Counted from the stretch's first letter, positions 34,274 through 44,689 are shown. The stretch is 64,000 nt of DNA from Schumannella soli (GCF_006517435.1 NZ_VHQG01000004.1:1-64000); one strand, 5' to 3'. Program-made: numbers and translations. Notes: generated by a model from the sequence alone, not told the origin.

Positions 34274-35385
34274 GCGGCCGCGGCGTCACTCGCGCTCGCC
34301 GGTTGATCGACGCCGGGCTGCTCGCGCACGACCGTGCCGCGGTCGCGGTGACCGAGCGGCTCGGGCTGCCCGGACCGGCCGACCCGGCGCGAGTGATCGC
34401 CGTGAAGCTGTTCGACGGACTCGATGTCGAGGTGCTGCCGGGCCGAGGCTTCGACGTCGGCGACGTGCGGCTCGCCGGGGTCCCTCTCTCGTGGATCTCC
34501 CCGGTCGCCGACGCGCGTCCGCTGCCGTCGCCCGGCGGCGGCGCCTGGCTCGAGCGCTTCACGGGCGGGCTGATCGCGACGTGCGGTCTGCGCAATATCG
34601 GACCGGCACGCGACGGCCAGGGACTGCACGGCGACCTCGGTCAGCGCCCGGCTCGTGTTCTCGGCATCGAGCGCGGCGTGGAAGCGGCTGCCGAGGGCGG
34701 ACGGGTCTGGGCCCGCCTGCGCGCCGAGATCGATGACGCCGCTGTGTTCGGCGCATCGCTGCGAGTGCATCGCACGCTCACCGTGAGCAGCTCGGTCGCG
34801 GCGGACGGGCGCCCCGAGCACCGTGTCGACCTGATCGACGAGGTCGAGAACCTCGGCGCGGGCGTCACTCCGGTGAGCCTGCTCTACCACGTCAATCTCG
34901 GCGCTCCGGCGGTGCTGCCGGGTACTCGGGTCGAGGTGAGCGCCGCACGGACCGCGGCGCGCGACCCGCATCCCGAGGTGCCGGATTGGTCGACCCTGCC
35001 GACTCCGGTCGACGTGCTCACCGAGGCGGTGTTCGAGCACCACGACGTCGAGGTCGACGACGAGGGCTTCGCGCACGCGCGGGTGCTCGCGGCGTCGGCG
35101 CCGGTCTCCGGCGATGTTCGTGGCGGCGCCGATCGTGCCGGCGACGTTCGTGCCGGCGCCGATCCGCACGGCGGCCCGGCGCACGAGATCGACGTGGCCT
35201 GGAGTGCGGCGACGCTCCCCCGGTTGTTCCAATGGGCGCTGCCGACGCGGGATCGCTGGGCGCTCGGAATCGAGCCGGCGAACGCCCCGCTGTTCGGCTC
35301 GGATCGCGACGCGCCCCATGCGGGCGCTCCGCTCCTCGCCGCCGACGAGCGACGACGTCACGAGCTGCGCATCACGATCCGCTGA
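34270..35385 (+). CDS. DUF4432 (aldose-epimerase-like) protein
   Basis: A 371-residue protein of the galactose-mutarotase fold group. KLFDGLDVEVLPGRGFDVGDV near residue 45 and GGLIATCGLRNIGPARD near residue 100 are DUF4432 features, and VSLLYHVNLGAPAVLPGTRVE follows. It carries a short Gly/Ala/Asp repeat near residue 285 (VRGGADRAGDVRAGAD). Such proteins are thought to act on sugar anomers or ketoses. Translationally coupled to the isomerase gene. Confidence 0.82.
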   Translation: MSGRGVTRARRLIDAGLLAHDRAAVAVTERLGLPGPADPARVIAVKLFDGLDVEVLPGRGFDVGDVRLAGVPLSWISPVADARPLPSPGGGAWLERFTGGLIATCGLRNIGPARDGQGLHGDLGQRPARVLGIERGVEAAAEGGRVWARLRAEIDDAAVFGASLRVHRTLTVSSSVAADGRPEHRVDLIDEVENLGAGVTPVSLLYHVNLGAPAVLPGTRVEVSAARTAARDPHPEVPDWSTLPTPVDVLTEAVFEHHDVEVDDEGFAHARVLAASAPVSGDVRGGADRAGDVRAGADPHGGPAHEIDVAWSAATLPRLFQWALPTRDRWALGIEPANAPLFGSDRDAPHAGAPLLAADERRRHELRITIR

Positions 35386-35484
35386 ACGGAGCGGCGGCTA
35401 GGGCGCCGGCCTCCACCGCTTCGCCTCGGCGGCCATGGCTGCGCGCGCGGCCCGCAGCCTCGCGCCGATCGTATCGGCCGGTCG

Positions 35485-38097
35485 TCAGCCATCGGGCGGA
35501 GCGCGCTGGGTCCAGACGCGCAGGTGGTCGCCCGATCCGGCGAGCAGCACGAGGCCGTCCTGGTCGCTGCGCAGCGCCGCCGTCCCGACGTCGGCGAGGA
35601 TGCCGAGCAGCTTCGCCGTCGGGTGCCCGTAGTCGTTCTCGCCGACGCCGATCAATCCGGCTCGAGCGCGGATGCGACGGTACAGCTCCGGATCCTGGTC
35701 GGCCGAGCCGTGGTGGGCGACCTTGACGACGTCGTAGCGGCCCGGGTGGGCGAGCCCGCGCATCCTCGCCTGCGCCGTCTGGCCGAGGTCGCCCAGCAGG
35801 AGGACGCTCAGCCCGTCGCGACCGTCGACGGGCCGCACGGAGAGCGTGACGCTCGCGGAGTTGCCCGGCTCGACTCCCCGTGGCGGCGGCCAGAGCACCT
35901 CCCACGCCAGCTCTCCGAGACGGCCGTGCTCACCGCGGGAGACCTGGTCGACCCGCGCACCCGCGGCGGCGAGCCGCGCATCCAGCCGGTCGGCGTCTGC
36001 GCCGTCGGACGGACCCACCATGACCCGCTCGGCGCGACCGACAATCGCATCGCTGCCGCCGACGTGGTCGAGGTCGTAGTGGGTGAGCACGACGAGCGAC
36101 AGCCGGTCGACGCCGAGATCAGCGAGGCAGTCCGCGAGCAGCTCGGGATCGGGGCCGGTGTCGACGAGAGCGACCTCGCCGCCGCTGCGCAGCAGCGTCC
36201 CGTCACCCTGCCCGACGTCGCAGAGCGCGACGCTCCAGTCGGCGGGACGTCCGAGCTGCTGAGCGAGCGCGGCCCCGCCGATGCCCGAGGCCGTCGCGAC
36301 GCCCGCGATGACGAGGATGCCCGCCGCGATGCGGCGCACGCCCCGGCCCCGCTGCGCGAACGCCGCGGTCAGCGCCACCACGATGACCACCACCACGAGC
36401 ACCGCTCCGAGCGCCCCGTCGAGCCAGGGGACGCTGGCCGCGGGGAGATCAGCGGCGAAGCGGGCCACCGCCGCGATCCACGCCGACGGCACCCAGGCGA
36501 GAGTGCAGAGCAGATCGCCGAGAGCCGGGAACACCGGCAGCACGAGACAGGCGGCGAGTCCGAGCACGGTCGCGATCGGCGCGGCCGGCTCGGTCAGCAG
36601 GTTGGCGGGGACGCCGTAGAGCGGCAGCACGGGCTGCAGCAGGATCAGCACGGGCTGGCAGAACAGCTGCGCCGCGAGCGGCACTGCGATCGCGAGGGCG
36701 AGGAAGCGGGGCATCCAGCGTTCGAGACGCCGGGCGAGCGGCGGTGCGAGCACGAGCAGCCCGGCCGTCGCGAGAACCGAGAGCACGAAGCCGTAACTGC
36801 GCGCGAGACCGGGGTCGGCGATGACGAGCACGAGCACCGCCGCGCCGAGCACGGGGAGACCGCGCACGGGACGGCCGAGGGCCAGCGTCAGCAGCACGAT
36901 GCCCGCCATCACCGCCGCGCGCACGACGCTCGGCTCGGGGGTGACGAGAGCGACGAAGCCCAGCAGCGCGATCCCGGAGCCGAGCACGCGCACGAGCCGG
37001 GAGGCGCCGAGCAGCGCGAGCAGCCCGAACACCAGCGCGACCACGACAGCGCAGTTGGCGCCGGAGACGGCGGTCAGGTGCGTGAGCGAGGCGACCTTCA
37101 TCGCGTCGTCGAGTCCCGCATCCAGCTCGGCCGTGTCGCCGATCGCGAGGCCCGGCAGCAGCTGCCCGCCATCACCCGGCAGCCGCGCTGCGGCCTCGCG
37201 GAAGCGCGACCGCAGCGCGTCGAGCAGACCGTCGCCTCCGCGGGGCTCCCCCACGACGACCGGGTCGCCGCGGGCGAACAGCAGGACGGCGCTGTCGTCG
37301 CCCGGGTCGGTCGCCGCCGCGCGGGCCGTCGCCTCCAGCGTCGTGCCGAGCGGCACCGGGTCGAGACCCTGCGCGAACAGCACGCCGTCGGTGTCGAGCG
37401 TGGTCGTCGCGCCGCGCTGCTCGAGGGCGACCACGCGCACGCTCGCCCGGCCGTCCCGCACGGCGGTCGTGGTCACGAGGCGCCAGCGCGCGGTCGACTC
37501 CGCGGCGGCGATGCGCTGCAGCGCGGCAGGTCGGCGGTGCTGATCGGCGAGAGCGGATGTCGTCGCGGCGAGCGCGCCGGCGCCGAGCGCGACCGCGATC
37601 ACGACCACGGCGCCCGAGGAGGCGAGCGCGCCCACGCCCCGCCGCAGGAAGCCCGCCGCCGATGCGACGCCCCGCCCGCCCGCGATCAAGCGCCCGACCG
37701 CGCTGGTCGTCGCATCGGTCGACACCGAGGGGCGCAGAGCGCCCGGTCTGACGGGATCGGGACCTCGATCTCGCGCCCGACATCGACGCCGGCGTCCGAC
37801 TGACGCCGTGCCGGCGAGCAGCAGGGCCGCAGCGGATCCGAGCAGCAGCGCGACCACGAACGCTCCCGCCGCGCCCAGCCCGGTCGCGACGATCGCCGCG
37901 CCCCACGCCGCAGCAGCGATGATCGGAAGGCGCAGGTCGGCGGCGCCGGTGCGGCCCGGGTCGATGAGCATCGAGCCGGACGACGACCCGGGACGAGGAT
38001 CGTCACGCAGGGCGGCCTGCTCCGGCTCGCTCGGCCCCGCCGCAGACCCACCACGGCCCGTCCCGCCGTGCGCCGCGCCGTCGCGATCGCCGATCAC
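35485..38097 (-). CDS. comEC: ComEC/Rec2-family DNA uptake channel
   Basis: An 870-residue membrane protein. An N-terminal OB-like DUF4131 region is followed by the competence domain with THLTAVSGANCAVVVAL (near residue 335) and about ten helices. The C-terminal metallo-beta-lactamase-like domain has DVGQGDGTLL, LTHYDLDHVGG and KVAHHGSADQD. All nuclease-like ligands look intact. It would pass single-stranded DNA through the membrane. Start is the GTG overlapping the comEA stop. Confidence 0.94.
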   Translation of the reverse strand: MIGDRDGAAHGGTGRGGSAAGPSEPEQAALRDDPRPGSSSGSMLIDPGRTGAADLRLPIIAAAAWGAAIVATGLGAAGAFVVALLLGSAAALLLAGTASVGRRRRCRARDRGPDPVRPGALRPSVSTDATTSAVGRLIAGGRGVASAAGFLRRGVGALASSGAVVVIAVALGAGALAATTSALADQHRRPAALQRIAAAESTARWRLVTTTAVRDGRASVRVVALEQRGATTTLDTDGVLFAQGLDPVPLGTTLEATARAAATDPGDDSAVLLFARGDPVVVGEPRGGDGLLDALRSRFREAAARLPGDGGQLLPGLAIGDTAELDAGLDDAMKVASLTHLTAVSGANCAVVVALVFGLLALLGASRLVRVLGSGIALLGFVALVTPEPSVVRAAVMAGIVLLTLALGRPVRGLPVLGAAVLVLVIADPGLARSYGFVLSVLATAGLLVLAPPLARRLERWMPRFLALAIAVPLAAQLFCQPVLILLQPVLPLYGVPANLLTEPAAPIATVLGLAACLVLPVFPALGDLLCTLAWVPSAWIAAVARFAADLPAASVPWLDGALGAVLVVVVIVVALTAAFAQRGRGVRRIAAGILVIAGVATASGIGGAALAQQLGRPADWSVALCDVGQGDGTLLRSGGEVALVDTGPDPELLADCLADLGVDRLSLVVLTHYDLDHVGGSDAIVGRAERVMVGPSDGADADRLDARLAAAGARVDQVSRGEHGRLGELAWEVLWPPPRGVEPGNSASVTLSVRPVDGRDGLSVLLLGDLGQTAQARMRGLAHPGRYDVVKVAHHGSADQDPELYRRIRARAGLIGVGENDYGHPTAKLLGILADVGTAALRSDQDGLVLLAGSGDHLRVWTQRAPPDG

Positions 38098-38852
38098 ACC
38101 GTCACCAGCGGCTGCAGCTGCTCGAAGGTCTTCTCGCCGATGCCGCTCACGTCGCGCAGATCCTCGATCGAGGCGAAGCGCCCGTTCTGCTGACGCCACG
38201 CGAGGATGCGCTGGGCGAGCGCCGGTCCGACGCGCGGCAGGGTCTCGAGCGCCGTCTGATCAGCGGTGTTGATGTTGATCTTCGTGCCGCCGGCGCCCCC
38301 GGCAGCCGATCCCGAACCGGCGCTCGCGCCGACGCTCGATCCGCTCGCCCCGCCGACCGCGCCCGTGCCGCCGACGCCGGCCGCAGCCGCCTCGCCGACG
38401 GCCGGCACGTGGAGCTGCTCGCCGTCGTCGAGGGCGCGCGCGAGATTGATCGCCGCCGCGTCGGCCTGGGCTGTCAGTCCGCCGGCAGCACCGACGGCAT
38501 CCACGACCCGGGATCCCGGCGCGAGCCGGAACAGGCCCGGATGCGCGACCTGCCCGGTCACGTGCACGTAGATGCGCGAGGAGCCGCCCGCGTCGGAGCC
38601 CGCCGCCGCGTCGCCGCCGTCGCCTGCTCCCCCGGTCCCGGACGCATCCGAACCCGATCCCGATTCATCTGTCGTTCCCGCCGACGGCGACGCCGACCCC
38701 GAGGCCGGCGCGAGCACCGTCGTCGCCCCGCCCGGCGTGAGCGCCGCGGCTGCCGCGGCGACGCCGCCCGCGAGCAGGAGCAGCACGAGCCCGGCCCCGA
38801 TCCCAAGCCGCACGCGGGCGCTGCGCGGGCGCGGGGTCAGGGCCGAGCTCAT
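38094..38852 (-). CDS. comEA: ComEA-family DNA-binding protein
   Basis: A 252-residue membrane-anchored DNA receptor. One helix (about 16-37), a Gly/Ser/Ala-rich linker, an SLBB domain (IYVHVTGQVAHPGLFRLAPG) and two helix-hairpin-helix motifs (INTADQTALETLPRVGPALA and IEDLRDVSGIGEKTFEQ). Coupled to comEC by stop/start overlap and preceded by a leaderless promoter. Confidence 0.94.
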   Translation of the reverse strand: MSSALTPRPRSARVRLGIGAGLVLLLLAGGVAAAAAALTPGGATTVLAPASGSASPSAGTTDESGSGSDASGTGGAGDGGDAAAGSDAGGSSRIYVHVTGQVAHPGLFRLAPGSRVVDAVGAAGGLTAQADAAAINLARALDDGEQLHVPAVGEAAAAGVGGTGAVGGASGSSVGASAGSGSAAGGAGGTKININTADQTALETLPRVGPALAQRILAWRQQNGRFASIEDLRDVSGIGEKTFEQLQPLVTV

Positions 38853-38858
38853 GCCCCG

Positions 38859-38864
38859 ACGCTA
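38859..38864 (-). promoter_or_regulatory. Leaderless -10 element (TAGCGT) of comEA-comEC
   Basis: TAGCGT, six bases (CGGGGC) before the ATG at 38852. Confidence 0.6.
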
Positions 38865-38884
38865 GGCACCGCCCGCACACGGCA

Positions 38885-38924
38885 GACGGCCGCCGTCCGA
38901 TCTGTGGATCGGACGGCGGCCGTC
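38885..38924. terminator. leuS terminator
   Basis: A perfect 18-bp stem, GACGGCCGCCGTCCGATC with its complement, loop TGTG. It separates leuS from comEA. Confidence 0.85.
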
Positions 38925-38958
38925 GATGCTGGGGAGGAGTGGCGCGAGCGCTGCCGGC

Positions 38959-41520
38959 TCAGCCCTTCGTCGCGATGTTGACCACGCGCGGGGCGCGCAC
39001 GATCACGTTGACGATCTCGCGCTCGCCGAGCGCCCGCTGCACGCCGGCGGAGGCGCGGGCGAGCTTCTCGAGCTCGTCCGACGCGATCGTCGGGGCGACG
39101 TCGATGCGGTCGCGCACCTTGCCGTCGACCTGGATGATCGCGGTCACCGACTCCTCGATCAGCAGATCGGGGTCGGCCTTGCGGAAGCCCGCGAACGCGA
39201 CGGTGTCCTCATAGCCGAGACGGTGCCACATGTCCTCGGCCGTGTACGGCGCGAACAGGCTGAGCGTCACCGCGACCGCCTCGGTCGCCTCGCGCACGGC
39301 CGGGTCGCCGGCGCCGGGGCCGGAGTCGATCGTCTTGCGGATCTGGTTCACCAGCTCCATCAGACGCGCGACCACGACGTTGAACTTGAACGCCTCGACC
39401 AGGCCGGGCACGTCGTTCAGCAGACGGTGCGTGGCCCGGCGCAGCGCCGCATCCCCGCCCTTCCACTCGACGTCGGGCGCGGTCGTGACCTCGCCGGCGA
39501 GACGCCAGGCGCGAGCCAGGAACTTCGCCGAGCCGGTCGGCGACACGTCGGCCCAGTCGATGTCGTCCTCCGGCGGTCCGGCGAACGCCATGGTCAGGCG
39601 GATCGCGTCGCTGCCGTACTGGTCGAGCTGCTCCGAGAGGCGCACGATGTTGCCGCGGCTCTTCGACATCGCCGAGCCCTCCATGATCACCATCCCCTGG
39701 TTCAGCAGCGCGCTGAACGGCTCGGTGAAGCTCACGTAGCCCAGGTCGAACAGCACCTTCGTGATGAAGCGCGCGTAGAGCAGGTGCAGGATCGCGTGGG
39801 TCACGCCGCCGACGTACTGGTCGACCGGCGCCCACTTCTCGGCCTCGGCCGGGTCGAAGGCCTGCGTGTCGTCGTTCGGCGACAGGAAGCGCAGCGGGTA
39901 CCACGACGAGTCGACGAAGGTGTCCATCGTGTCGGGGTCGCGGCGCGCGGGCGATCCGTCGCGCGGGTCGGGCACGTTGACCCAGTCCTCGGCGGCGCCG
40001 AGCGGCGAGGTGCCCTTCGGCTGCAGGTCGAGGCCCTCGGTCGACGGCAGTCGAACCGGCAGTTCCTCGAACGGCACCGGGATCAGCTCGCCGTCCTCGC
40101 CGTGGATGATCGGGATGGGCGTGCCCCAGTAGCGCTGACGCGAGATAAGCCAGTCGCGCAGACGGTAGGTCTTCGCGGCGCGGCCGGTGCCGGCGCTCTC
40201 GAGCAGCTGGATCATGCGGCCGATCGCGTTCGACTTGCTCAGGCCGTCGAGCGGCCCCGAGTTCATCAGACGGCCCTCGCCGGCCAGAGCGACGCCGGTC
40301 GAGGCGGGGTCGAGCGCGGGGATGTCGCCCGACTCCAGCATCTCCTCGGTGATGACCGGGATCGCGCCGGTCACCGGGGCGTTCGTGTCGACGACGACAC
40401 GCACCGGCAGGCCGAACTTGATCGCGAAGTCGAGGTCGCGCTGGTCGTGCGCGGGCACGGCCATGACGGCGCCGTGGCCGTAGTCGGCCAGCACGTAGTC
40501 GGCGGCCCAGATCGGGATGCGCTCGCCGTTGACCGGGTTGATGGCGTGACGGCCGAGCGGCACGCCGGTCTTCTCGCGCGTCGCGTCCTGCCGGTCGATC
40601 TCGCTCGTGCGCTGGGTCTGCTCCAGGTAGTCCTGGAAGCGCATCCGCGTCTCGGCATCCGCGCCGGCGGCCAGCTCGGCGGCCAGGTCGCTGTCGGGGG
40701 CGATGACCATGAAGGTCGCGCCGAACAGGGTGTCGGGGCGGGTCGTGAAGACGGTGACCTTCGCGTCGCGGCCCTCGACCGTGAAGTCGACCTCGGCGCC
40801 GGTGGAGCGGCCGATCCAGTTGCGCTGCATCGCCAGCACCTTCGACGGCCACGAGCCCTCGAGCTGGTTCAGGTCATCGAGCAGGCGGTCGGCGTAGTCG
40901 GTGATCTTCAGGTACCACTGCGTCAGCTGCTTCTTGACGACCACGTTGTCGCAGCGCTCGCAGCGGCCGTCGACGACCTGCTCGTTCGCCAGCACGGTCT
41001 GGTCGAAGGGGCACCAGTTGACCCAGCTCGCCTTGCGGTAGGCCAGGCCCTTCTCGAACATCTTCAGGAACAGCCACTGGTTCCACTTGTAGTACTCGGG
41101 ATCGCTCGTGTGCAGCACGCGATCCCAGTCGAAGCTCGCGCCGAGACGCTTCATCGACTGCTTCTGCTGCTCGATGTTGGCGTAGGTCCACTCGCGCGGG
41201 TCGATGCCGCGCTTGATCGCGGCGCCCTCGGCGGGCAGGCCGAAGCTGTCCCAGCCGATCGGGTGCAGCACGCGGAAACCCTGCTGACGCCAGTACCGGG
41301 CGATCACGTCGCCGAAGGTGTACGCCTCGGCGTGACCCATGTGCAGGTCGCCCGAGGGGTAGGGGAACATGTCGAGCACGTACTTGCGCGGACGCTTGTC
41401 GTCGGGGTCGTCCGTGCGGAACGGCCGGTTCTCCTCCCACACCGGAAGCCAGGTGGCCTCGATGCGGGCGAAGTCGTAGTCGTTCTCGTCGGGCTCGGTC
41501 GCGCGGTCGTGCTGGGTCAC
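38959..41520 (-). CDS. leuS: Leucyl-tRNA synthetase
   Basis: An 853-residue class I synthetase. The HIGH-type motif is [15 protein letters not shown] (near residue 55), the KMSKS-type motif is AMSKSRGN (near residue 614), and the CP1 editing domain has [13 protein letters not shown] zinc-type CxxC pair lies near residue 165 (CERCDN). Start taken as GTG 41520 ([10 protein letters not shown]). An ATG 20 codons earlier (41580), a few bases after a TAACCT, is an alternative. Confidence 0.96.
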   Translation of the reverse strand: MTQHDRATEPDENDYDFARIEATWLPVWEENRPFRTDDPDDKRPRKYVLDMFPYPSGDLHMGHAEAYTFGDVIARYWRQQGFRVLHPIGWDSFGLPAEGAAIKRGIDPREWTYANIEQQKQSMKRLGASFDWDRVLHTSDPEYYKWNQWLFLKMFEKGLAYRKASWVNWCPFDQTVLANEQVVDGRCERCDNVVVKKQLTQWYLKITDYADRLLDDLNQLEGSWPSKVLAMQRNWIGRSTGAEVDFTVEGRDAKVTVFTTRPDTLFGATFMVIAPDSDLAAELAAGADAETRMRFQDYLEQTQRTSEIDRQDATREKTGVPLGRHAINPVNGERIPIWAADYVLADYGHGAVMAVPAHDQRDLDFAIKFGLPVRVVVDTNAPVTGAIPVITEEMLESGDIPALDPASTGVALAGEGRLMNSGPLDGLSKSNAIGRMIQLLESAGTGRAAKTYRLRDWLISRQRYWGTPIPIIHGEDGELIPVPFEELPVRLPSTEGLDLQPKGTSPLGAAEDWVNVPDPRDGSPARRDPDTMDTFVDSSWYPLRFLSPNDDTQAFDPAEAEKWAPVDQYVGGVTHAILHLLYARFITKVLFDLGYVSFTEPFSALLNQGMVIMEGSAMSKSRGNIVRLSEQLDQYGSDAIRLTMAFAGPPEDDIDWADVSPTGSAKFLARAWRLAGEVTTAPDVEWKGGDAALRRATHRLLNDVPGLVEAFKFNVVVARLMELVNQIRKTIDSGPGAGDPAVREATEAVAVTLSLFAPYTAEDMWHRLGYEDTVAFAGFRKADPDLLIEESVTAIIQVDGKVRDRIDVAPTIASDELEKLARASAGVQRALGEREIVNVIVRAPRVVNIATKG

Positions 41521-41631
41521 GGAACTCTCATTCGGTGGTGGAGACGGGATGCGAGCATCGCCCGGTCGGAGCGAGGGCATTCCGCGTCTAGGTTAGCGAG
41601 CTATTCGCGAGCGGCATTCCCGTGATCTCTG

Positions 41632-43032
41632 TCAGCGCACGCCGAGCGCCGCGAGCAGCGGCGCGGCCTTGACCCGCGTCTCCTCGAGCTCCTCCTCGGG
41701 AACCGAGAGCGCCGTGATGCCGCCGCCGGTGCCCACGCGGGCGCCGCCGGCCGCGTCGAGCACGATCGTGCGGATCGTCATCGCCAGGTCGGCGGCGCCG
41801 TCGACGCCGAGGTAGCCGAAGGCGCCGGCGTAGGCGCCGCGCGCCCGGTTCTCGAGCCCGTCGAGGATCTCGGTCGCCCGCCGCTTGGGCGCCCCCGTCA
41901 TCGAGCCGGCGGGGAAGCAGCTCGCGATCGCATCCACCGCATCCAGTCCCGGGCGCAGCCGCGCGCGTACCGTGCTGACGAGCTGGTGCACCTGCGCGTA
42001 GCTCTCCACCTCGAGCAGCTGGGTCACCTCGACGCTGCCGGGGTCGCCGATGCGCGTCAGGTCGTTGCGCATGAGGTCGACGATCATCAGGTTCTCGGCG
42101 CGCTCCTTATCGCTCGCGAGCAGCTCGACGGCGAGGCGGGCGTCGGCGGCCGGATCGGCGGAACGCGGGCGCGTGCCCTTGATCGGGCTCGTCTCGACGA
42201 ACCCGGCCGGGGTCACCGTGAGGAATCGCTCGGGCGAGGCGCTCACCAGGGTCGTGTCGCCGATGCGCAGCAGGGCGCCGTGGTGGGTGGGGCTCGCGGC
42301 GCGCACCCGGCGGTGCAGTTCGAGCGGGTCGGGGCGCGCATCCACCCGCACCTCGGTCGTGAGGCACAGCTGATACGCCTCGCCGTCGTGGATCGCGGCC
42401 TGGCAGGCCCGCACCTGGGCGAGGTAGTCGGCGTCGCTCGTGACGCGCACGGCCGTCGCCGGCGGCGCTGCGATCGGGCCGGGCAGCGGATGTGCGGATG
42501 CGGTGTCGCGATCGACGCGCAGCCGCGCGGCCAGATCGTCGCGCCAGGCGCCGAGCCCGGGGTCCCAGGCCGTACCGAGCGCGATGAGCTCGGCGGAGCC
42601 GTCGGGATGCACGACCGCCGCACGGTCGACGACGAGGAACGCGGCGAGGTCGCCGGCGCCGAGGACGTTCCGGTGCGGCACCGCAGCGCCCGTCGTCTCG
42701 CCGCGCAGCTCGTAGCCGAGCCAGCCGACCAGCCCGAGGCGGAACGCGAGCGGGGGTACGGCGTCGCCGGCGACGAGGTCGGCGCCGTCGGCCGATTCGG
42801 GACGGCTGCGCAGCGCATCGAGCGCGCCCCCGAGCTGCGGCAGCACGTCGACGCCGTCGCGCAGCACGACCCGCTCCCCCGTGCCGATGTAGGCGGGGCC
42901 GTCCACGCCGCTGTCGAGCCAGAATCCGTCCGGCCGTCGCTCCATCGGCTGCGACTCGCCGAGCACGAGCGACGCCACCCGCTCCGCCGAGAATCCCTCT
43001 CCGAGCGGATGCCGCAGGAGTCGGTCGCGCAT
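41632..43032 (-). CDS. pabB: Aminodeoxychorismate synthase component I
   Basis: A 466-residue chorismate-utilising enzyme making 4-amino-4-deoxychorismate for folate. FVETSPIKGTRPR (near residue 280) carries the PabB-type catalytic Lys, with ENLMIVDLMRNDL, GSMTGAPKRRATEILD and VGTGGGIT following. An anthranilate synthase is less likely given PIKGT. The glutaminase subunit PabA is not in the window. Its start is leaderless, six bases after TAGGAT. Confidence 0.92.
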   Translation of the reverse strand: MRDRLLRHPLGEGFSAERVASLVLGESQPMERRPDGFWLDSGVDGPAYIGTGERVVLRDGVDVLPQLGGALDALRSRPESADGADLVAGDAVPPLAFRLGLVGWLGYELRGETTGAAVPHRNVLGAGDLAAFLVVDRAAVVHPDGSAELIALGTAWDPGLGAWRDDLAARLRVDRDTASAHPLPGPIAAPPATAVRVTSDADYLAQVRACQAAIHDGEAYQLCLTTEVRVDARPDPLELHRRVRAASPTHHGALLRIGDTTLVSASPERFLTVTPAGFVETSPIKGTRPRSADPAADARLAVELLASDKERAENLMIVDLMRNDLTRIGDPGSVEVTQLLEVESYAQVHQLVSTVRARLRPGLDAVDAIASCFPAGSMTGAPKRRATEILDGLENRARGAYAGAFGYLGVDGAADLAMTIRTIVLDAAGGARVGTGGGITALSVPEEELEETRVKAAPLLAALGVR

Positions 43033-43038
43033 ACCGTG

Positions 43039-43044
43039 ATCCTA
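43039..43044 (-). promoter_or_regulatory. Leaderless -10 element (TAGGAT) of pabB
   Basis: TAGGAT, six bases (CACGGT) before the ATG at 43032. Confidence 0.6.
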
Positions 43045-43129
43045 GGGTCGCGCCGCACCCGCGGATCCGCTCCGCGCGCTCCGCCGCGCCCCGCTGTCCC
43101 GCGCTCCGCCTCCTCCCCGCTTCCTCCCC

Positions 43130-43135
43130 TACGGT
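43130..43135 (+). promoter_or_regulatory. Leaderless -10 element (TACGGT) of the pabC-like gene
   Basis: TACGGT, seven bases (GAATCGC) before the ATG at 43143. It favours this ATG over the GTG at 43134. Confidence 0.55.
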
Positions 43136-43142
43136 GAATCGC

Positions 43143-43997
43143 ATGACGACGACCTTCCGCTGGCAGAACCGCGAGCTGGTCGCGGCCGACGACTGCGATG
43201 TCGTGCCGGCGCGAGTGGATGCGGCCGACTCCTGGCTGGTGACCGAGGGCCGCGCGCGCGGGATCGGACTGCACCGGCAGCGCTTCCTCGACGCCCTGCC
43301 CGAGGACTTCTGGGCGCTCGACCCGAAGGGCTTCTGGGATGCGGCGCTCGCGCTGCTGCCCCGCGAGGGCGACTGGTTCCCGCGCGTGGACGCGCGCACG
43401 GCCCGCGCGCCCGAGCTGATCTTCCGACTGCGGCCGGCCCCCGAACGCCGTGCGTCGCTGCGGCTCGTCACCGCCGAGCGCGACCCGCGCACGACCCCGC
43501 TGGTCAAGGGCCCCGACCTCGCCGCGATGACCGCGCTCCGCACCGCGGCGCAGGGGCTCGGCGCCGACGAGGCCGTCGTGCTCGACGTCGACGGCGCGGT
43601 CGCCGAGGGCTCGACGACGTGCCTGCTCTGGTGGCGGGGCGACGCGCTCTGCGTGCCCGAGGAGGCGATCGCGCGGGTCGACAGCGTCACGCTGCGCAGC
43701 ATCCTCGCGCTCGCCACCGCGCTCGGCATCGACGTGCTGCACGAACGCGCGACGCCCGACGAGCTTGACGGGCTCGAGATCTGGGCCGTCAACGCCCTGC
43801 ACGGGGTGCGCATCGTGACCGAGTGGATCGGCGGCCCGGCTCCGGCCGAGCTGCCCGGCCGCCGCGCCGAATGGCAGGCGCGCCTCGACGCTCTGCGTCG
43901 CCCTCTGCCGCTCCACGCCGTGCCCGACGCCGCGGCGAGGACCGCCGTGCCCGACGCCGCCGCGCCGACTCCCCCGAGCGGCGGAGCCGGCGGATGA
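43143..43997 (+). CDS. pabC: Class IV aminotransferase, probable aminodeoxychorismate lyase
   Basis: A 284-residue fold-type IV PLP protein. LVTEGRARGIGLHRQRF matches the start of the fold, PLVKGPDLAAM carries a plausible PLP Lys near residue 120, and LDVDGAVAEGSTTCLLWW the substrate/PLP region. With pabB divergent next door it probably releases 4-aminobenzoate. A general amino-transferase role is possible. Its stop overlaps the dedA start (ATGA). Confidence 0.8.
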   Translation: MTTTFRWQNRELVAADDCDVVPARVDAADSWLVTEGRARGIGLHRQRFLDALPEDFWALDPKGFWDAALALLPREGDWFPRVDARTARAPELIFRLRPAPERRASLRLVTAERDPRTTPLVKGPDLAAMTALRTAAQGLGADEAVVLDVDGAVAEGSTTCLLWWRGDALCVPEEAIARVDSVTLRSILALATALGIDVLHERATPDELDGLEIWAVNALHGVRIVTEWIGGPAPAELPGRRAEWQARLDALRRPLPLHAVPDAAARTAVPDAAAPTPPSGGAGG

Positions 43998-44689
43998 TCG
44001 CGCACCTCGTCGAGGCCGCCTCGGCCGCGGCTGCCGCGTCCGGCACGGGCGGATCCGATCCGCTCAGCTGGCTGCTCGACCTGGTGCAGTCCGTCGACCC
44101 GGTGCTGCGCATCCTGCTCTCGGCGGTCGCGATCTTCGGCGAGACCTCGATCCTGATCGGACTCGTGGTGCCCGGCGACACGATCGTGCTCGTCTCGAGC
44201 ACCGCGACGGCGAACCTCGCCGAATACCTCGGCCTGCTCGTCGCCGTCATCGTCGGCTCGCTCGGCGGCGAGAGCATCGGCTTCCTGCTCGGCCGCCTGT
44301 TCGGGCCGAGGCTGCGGCATTCGCGCCTCGGACGACGCATCGGCGAGAAGAACTGGATGCGCGCGGAGCGCTACCTCGAGCGCCGCGGCGGCCCGGCGGT
44401 CTTCCTGTCGCGCTTCCTGCCGGTGCTGCACTCGCTCGTGCCCGTGACCGTCGGCACGAGCGAGATGAGCTACCGCCGCTTCCTGGCGTGGACGACGCCG
44501 GCGTGCGTGCTCTGGGCGGGCGCCTACGTGACGGTCGGCTGGCTCGCGGCCGGCAGCTACCGCGAGCTCTCGGCGCAGCTGCACTGGGCCGGGTACCTCT
44601 TCGTCGCCGTGATCGTCGTCTTCGTGATCGTCGTCGCCGTCGTGAAGAAGCTGATCGAACGGGCCGAGCGGCGGCACCTCGGCGACTGA
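43994..44689 (+). CDS. DedA-family membrane protein
   Basis: A 231-residue protein with four to six helices. The signatures ETSILIGLVVPGDTIVLVS and the arginine-rich FLSRFLPVLHSLVPVTVG are the DedA/SNARE-associated (VTT) motif, with GEKNWMRAERYLERRGG before it. Family members take part in membrane lipid recycling (undecaprenyl phosphate or PE flipping) and in proton homeostasis. Confidence 0.92.
   Translation: MIAHLVEAASAAAAASGTGGSDPLSWLLDLVQSVDPVLRILLSAVAIFGETSILIGLVVPGDTIVLVSSTATANLAEYLGLLVAVIVGSLGGESIGFLLGRLFGPRLRHSRLGRRIGEKNWMRAERYLERRGGPAVFLSRFLPVLHSLVPVTVGTSEMSYRRFLAWTTPACVLWAGAYVTVGWLAAGSYRELSAQLHWAGYLFVAVIVVFVIVVAVVKKLIERAERRHLGD

Noticed and set aside
26405-35385. Assignment of the island to sulfoglycolysis or tagatose catabolism
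   Set aside because: The aldolase and isomerase types allow several sugars, and no sulfur-specific or tagatose-specific gene was seen. I left the substrate open.
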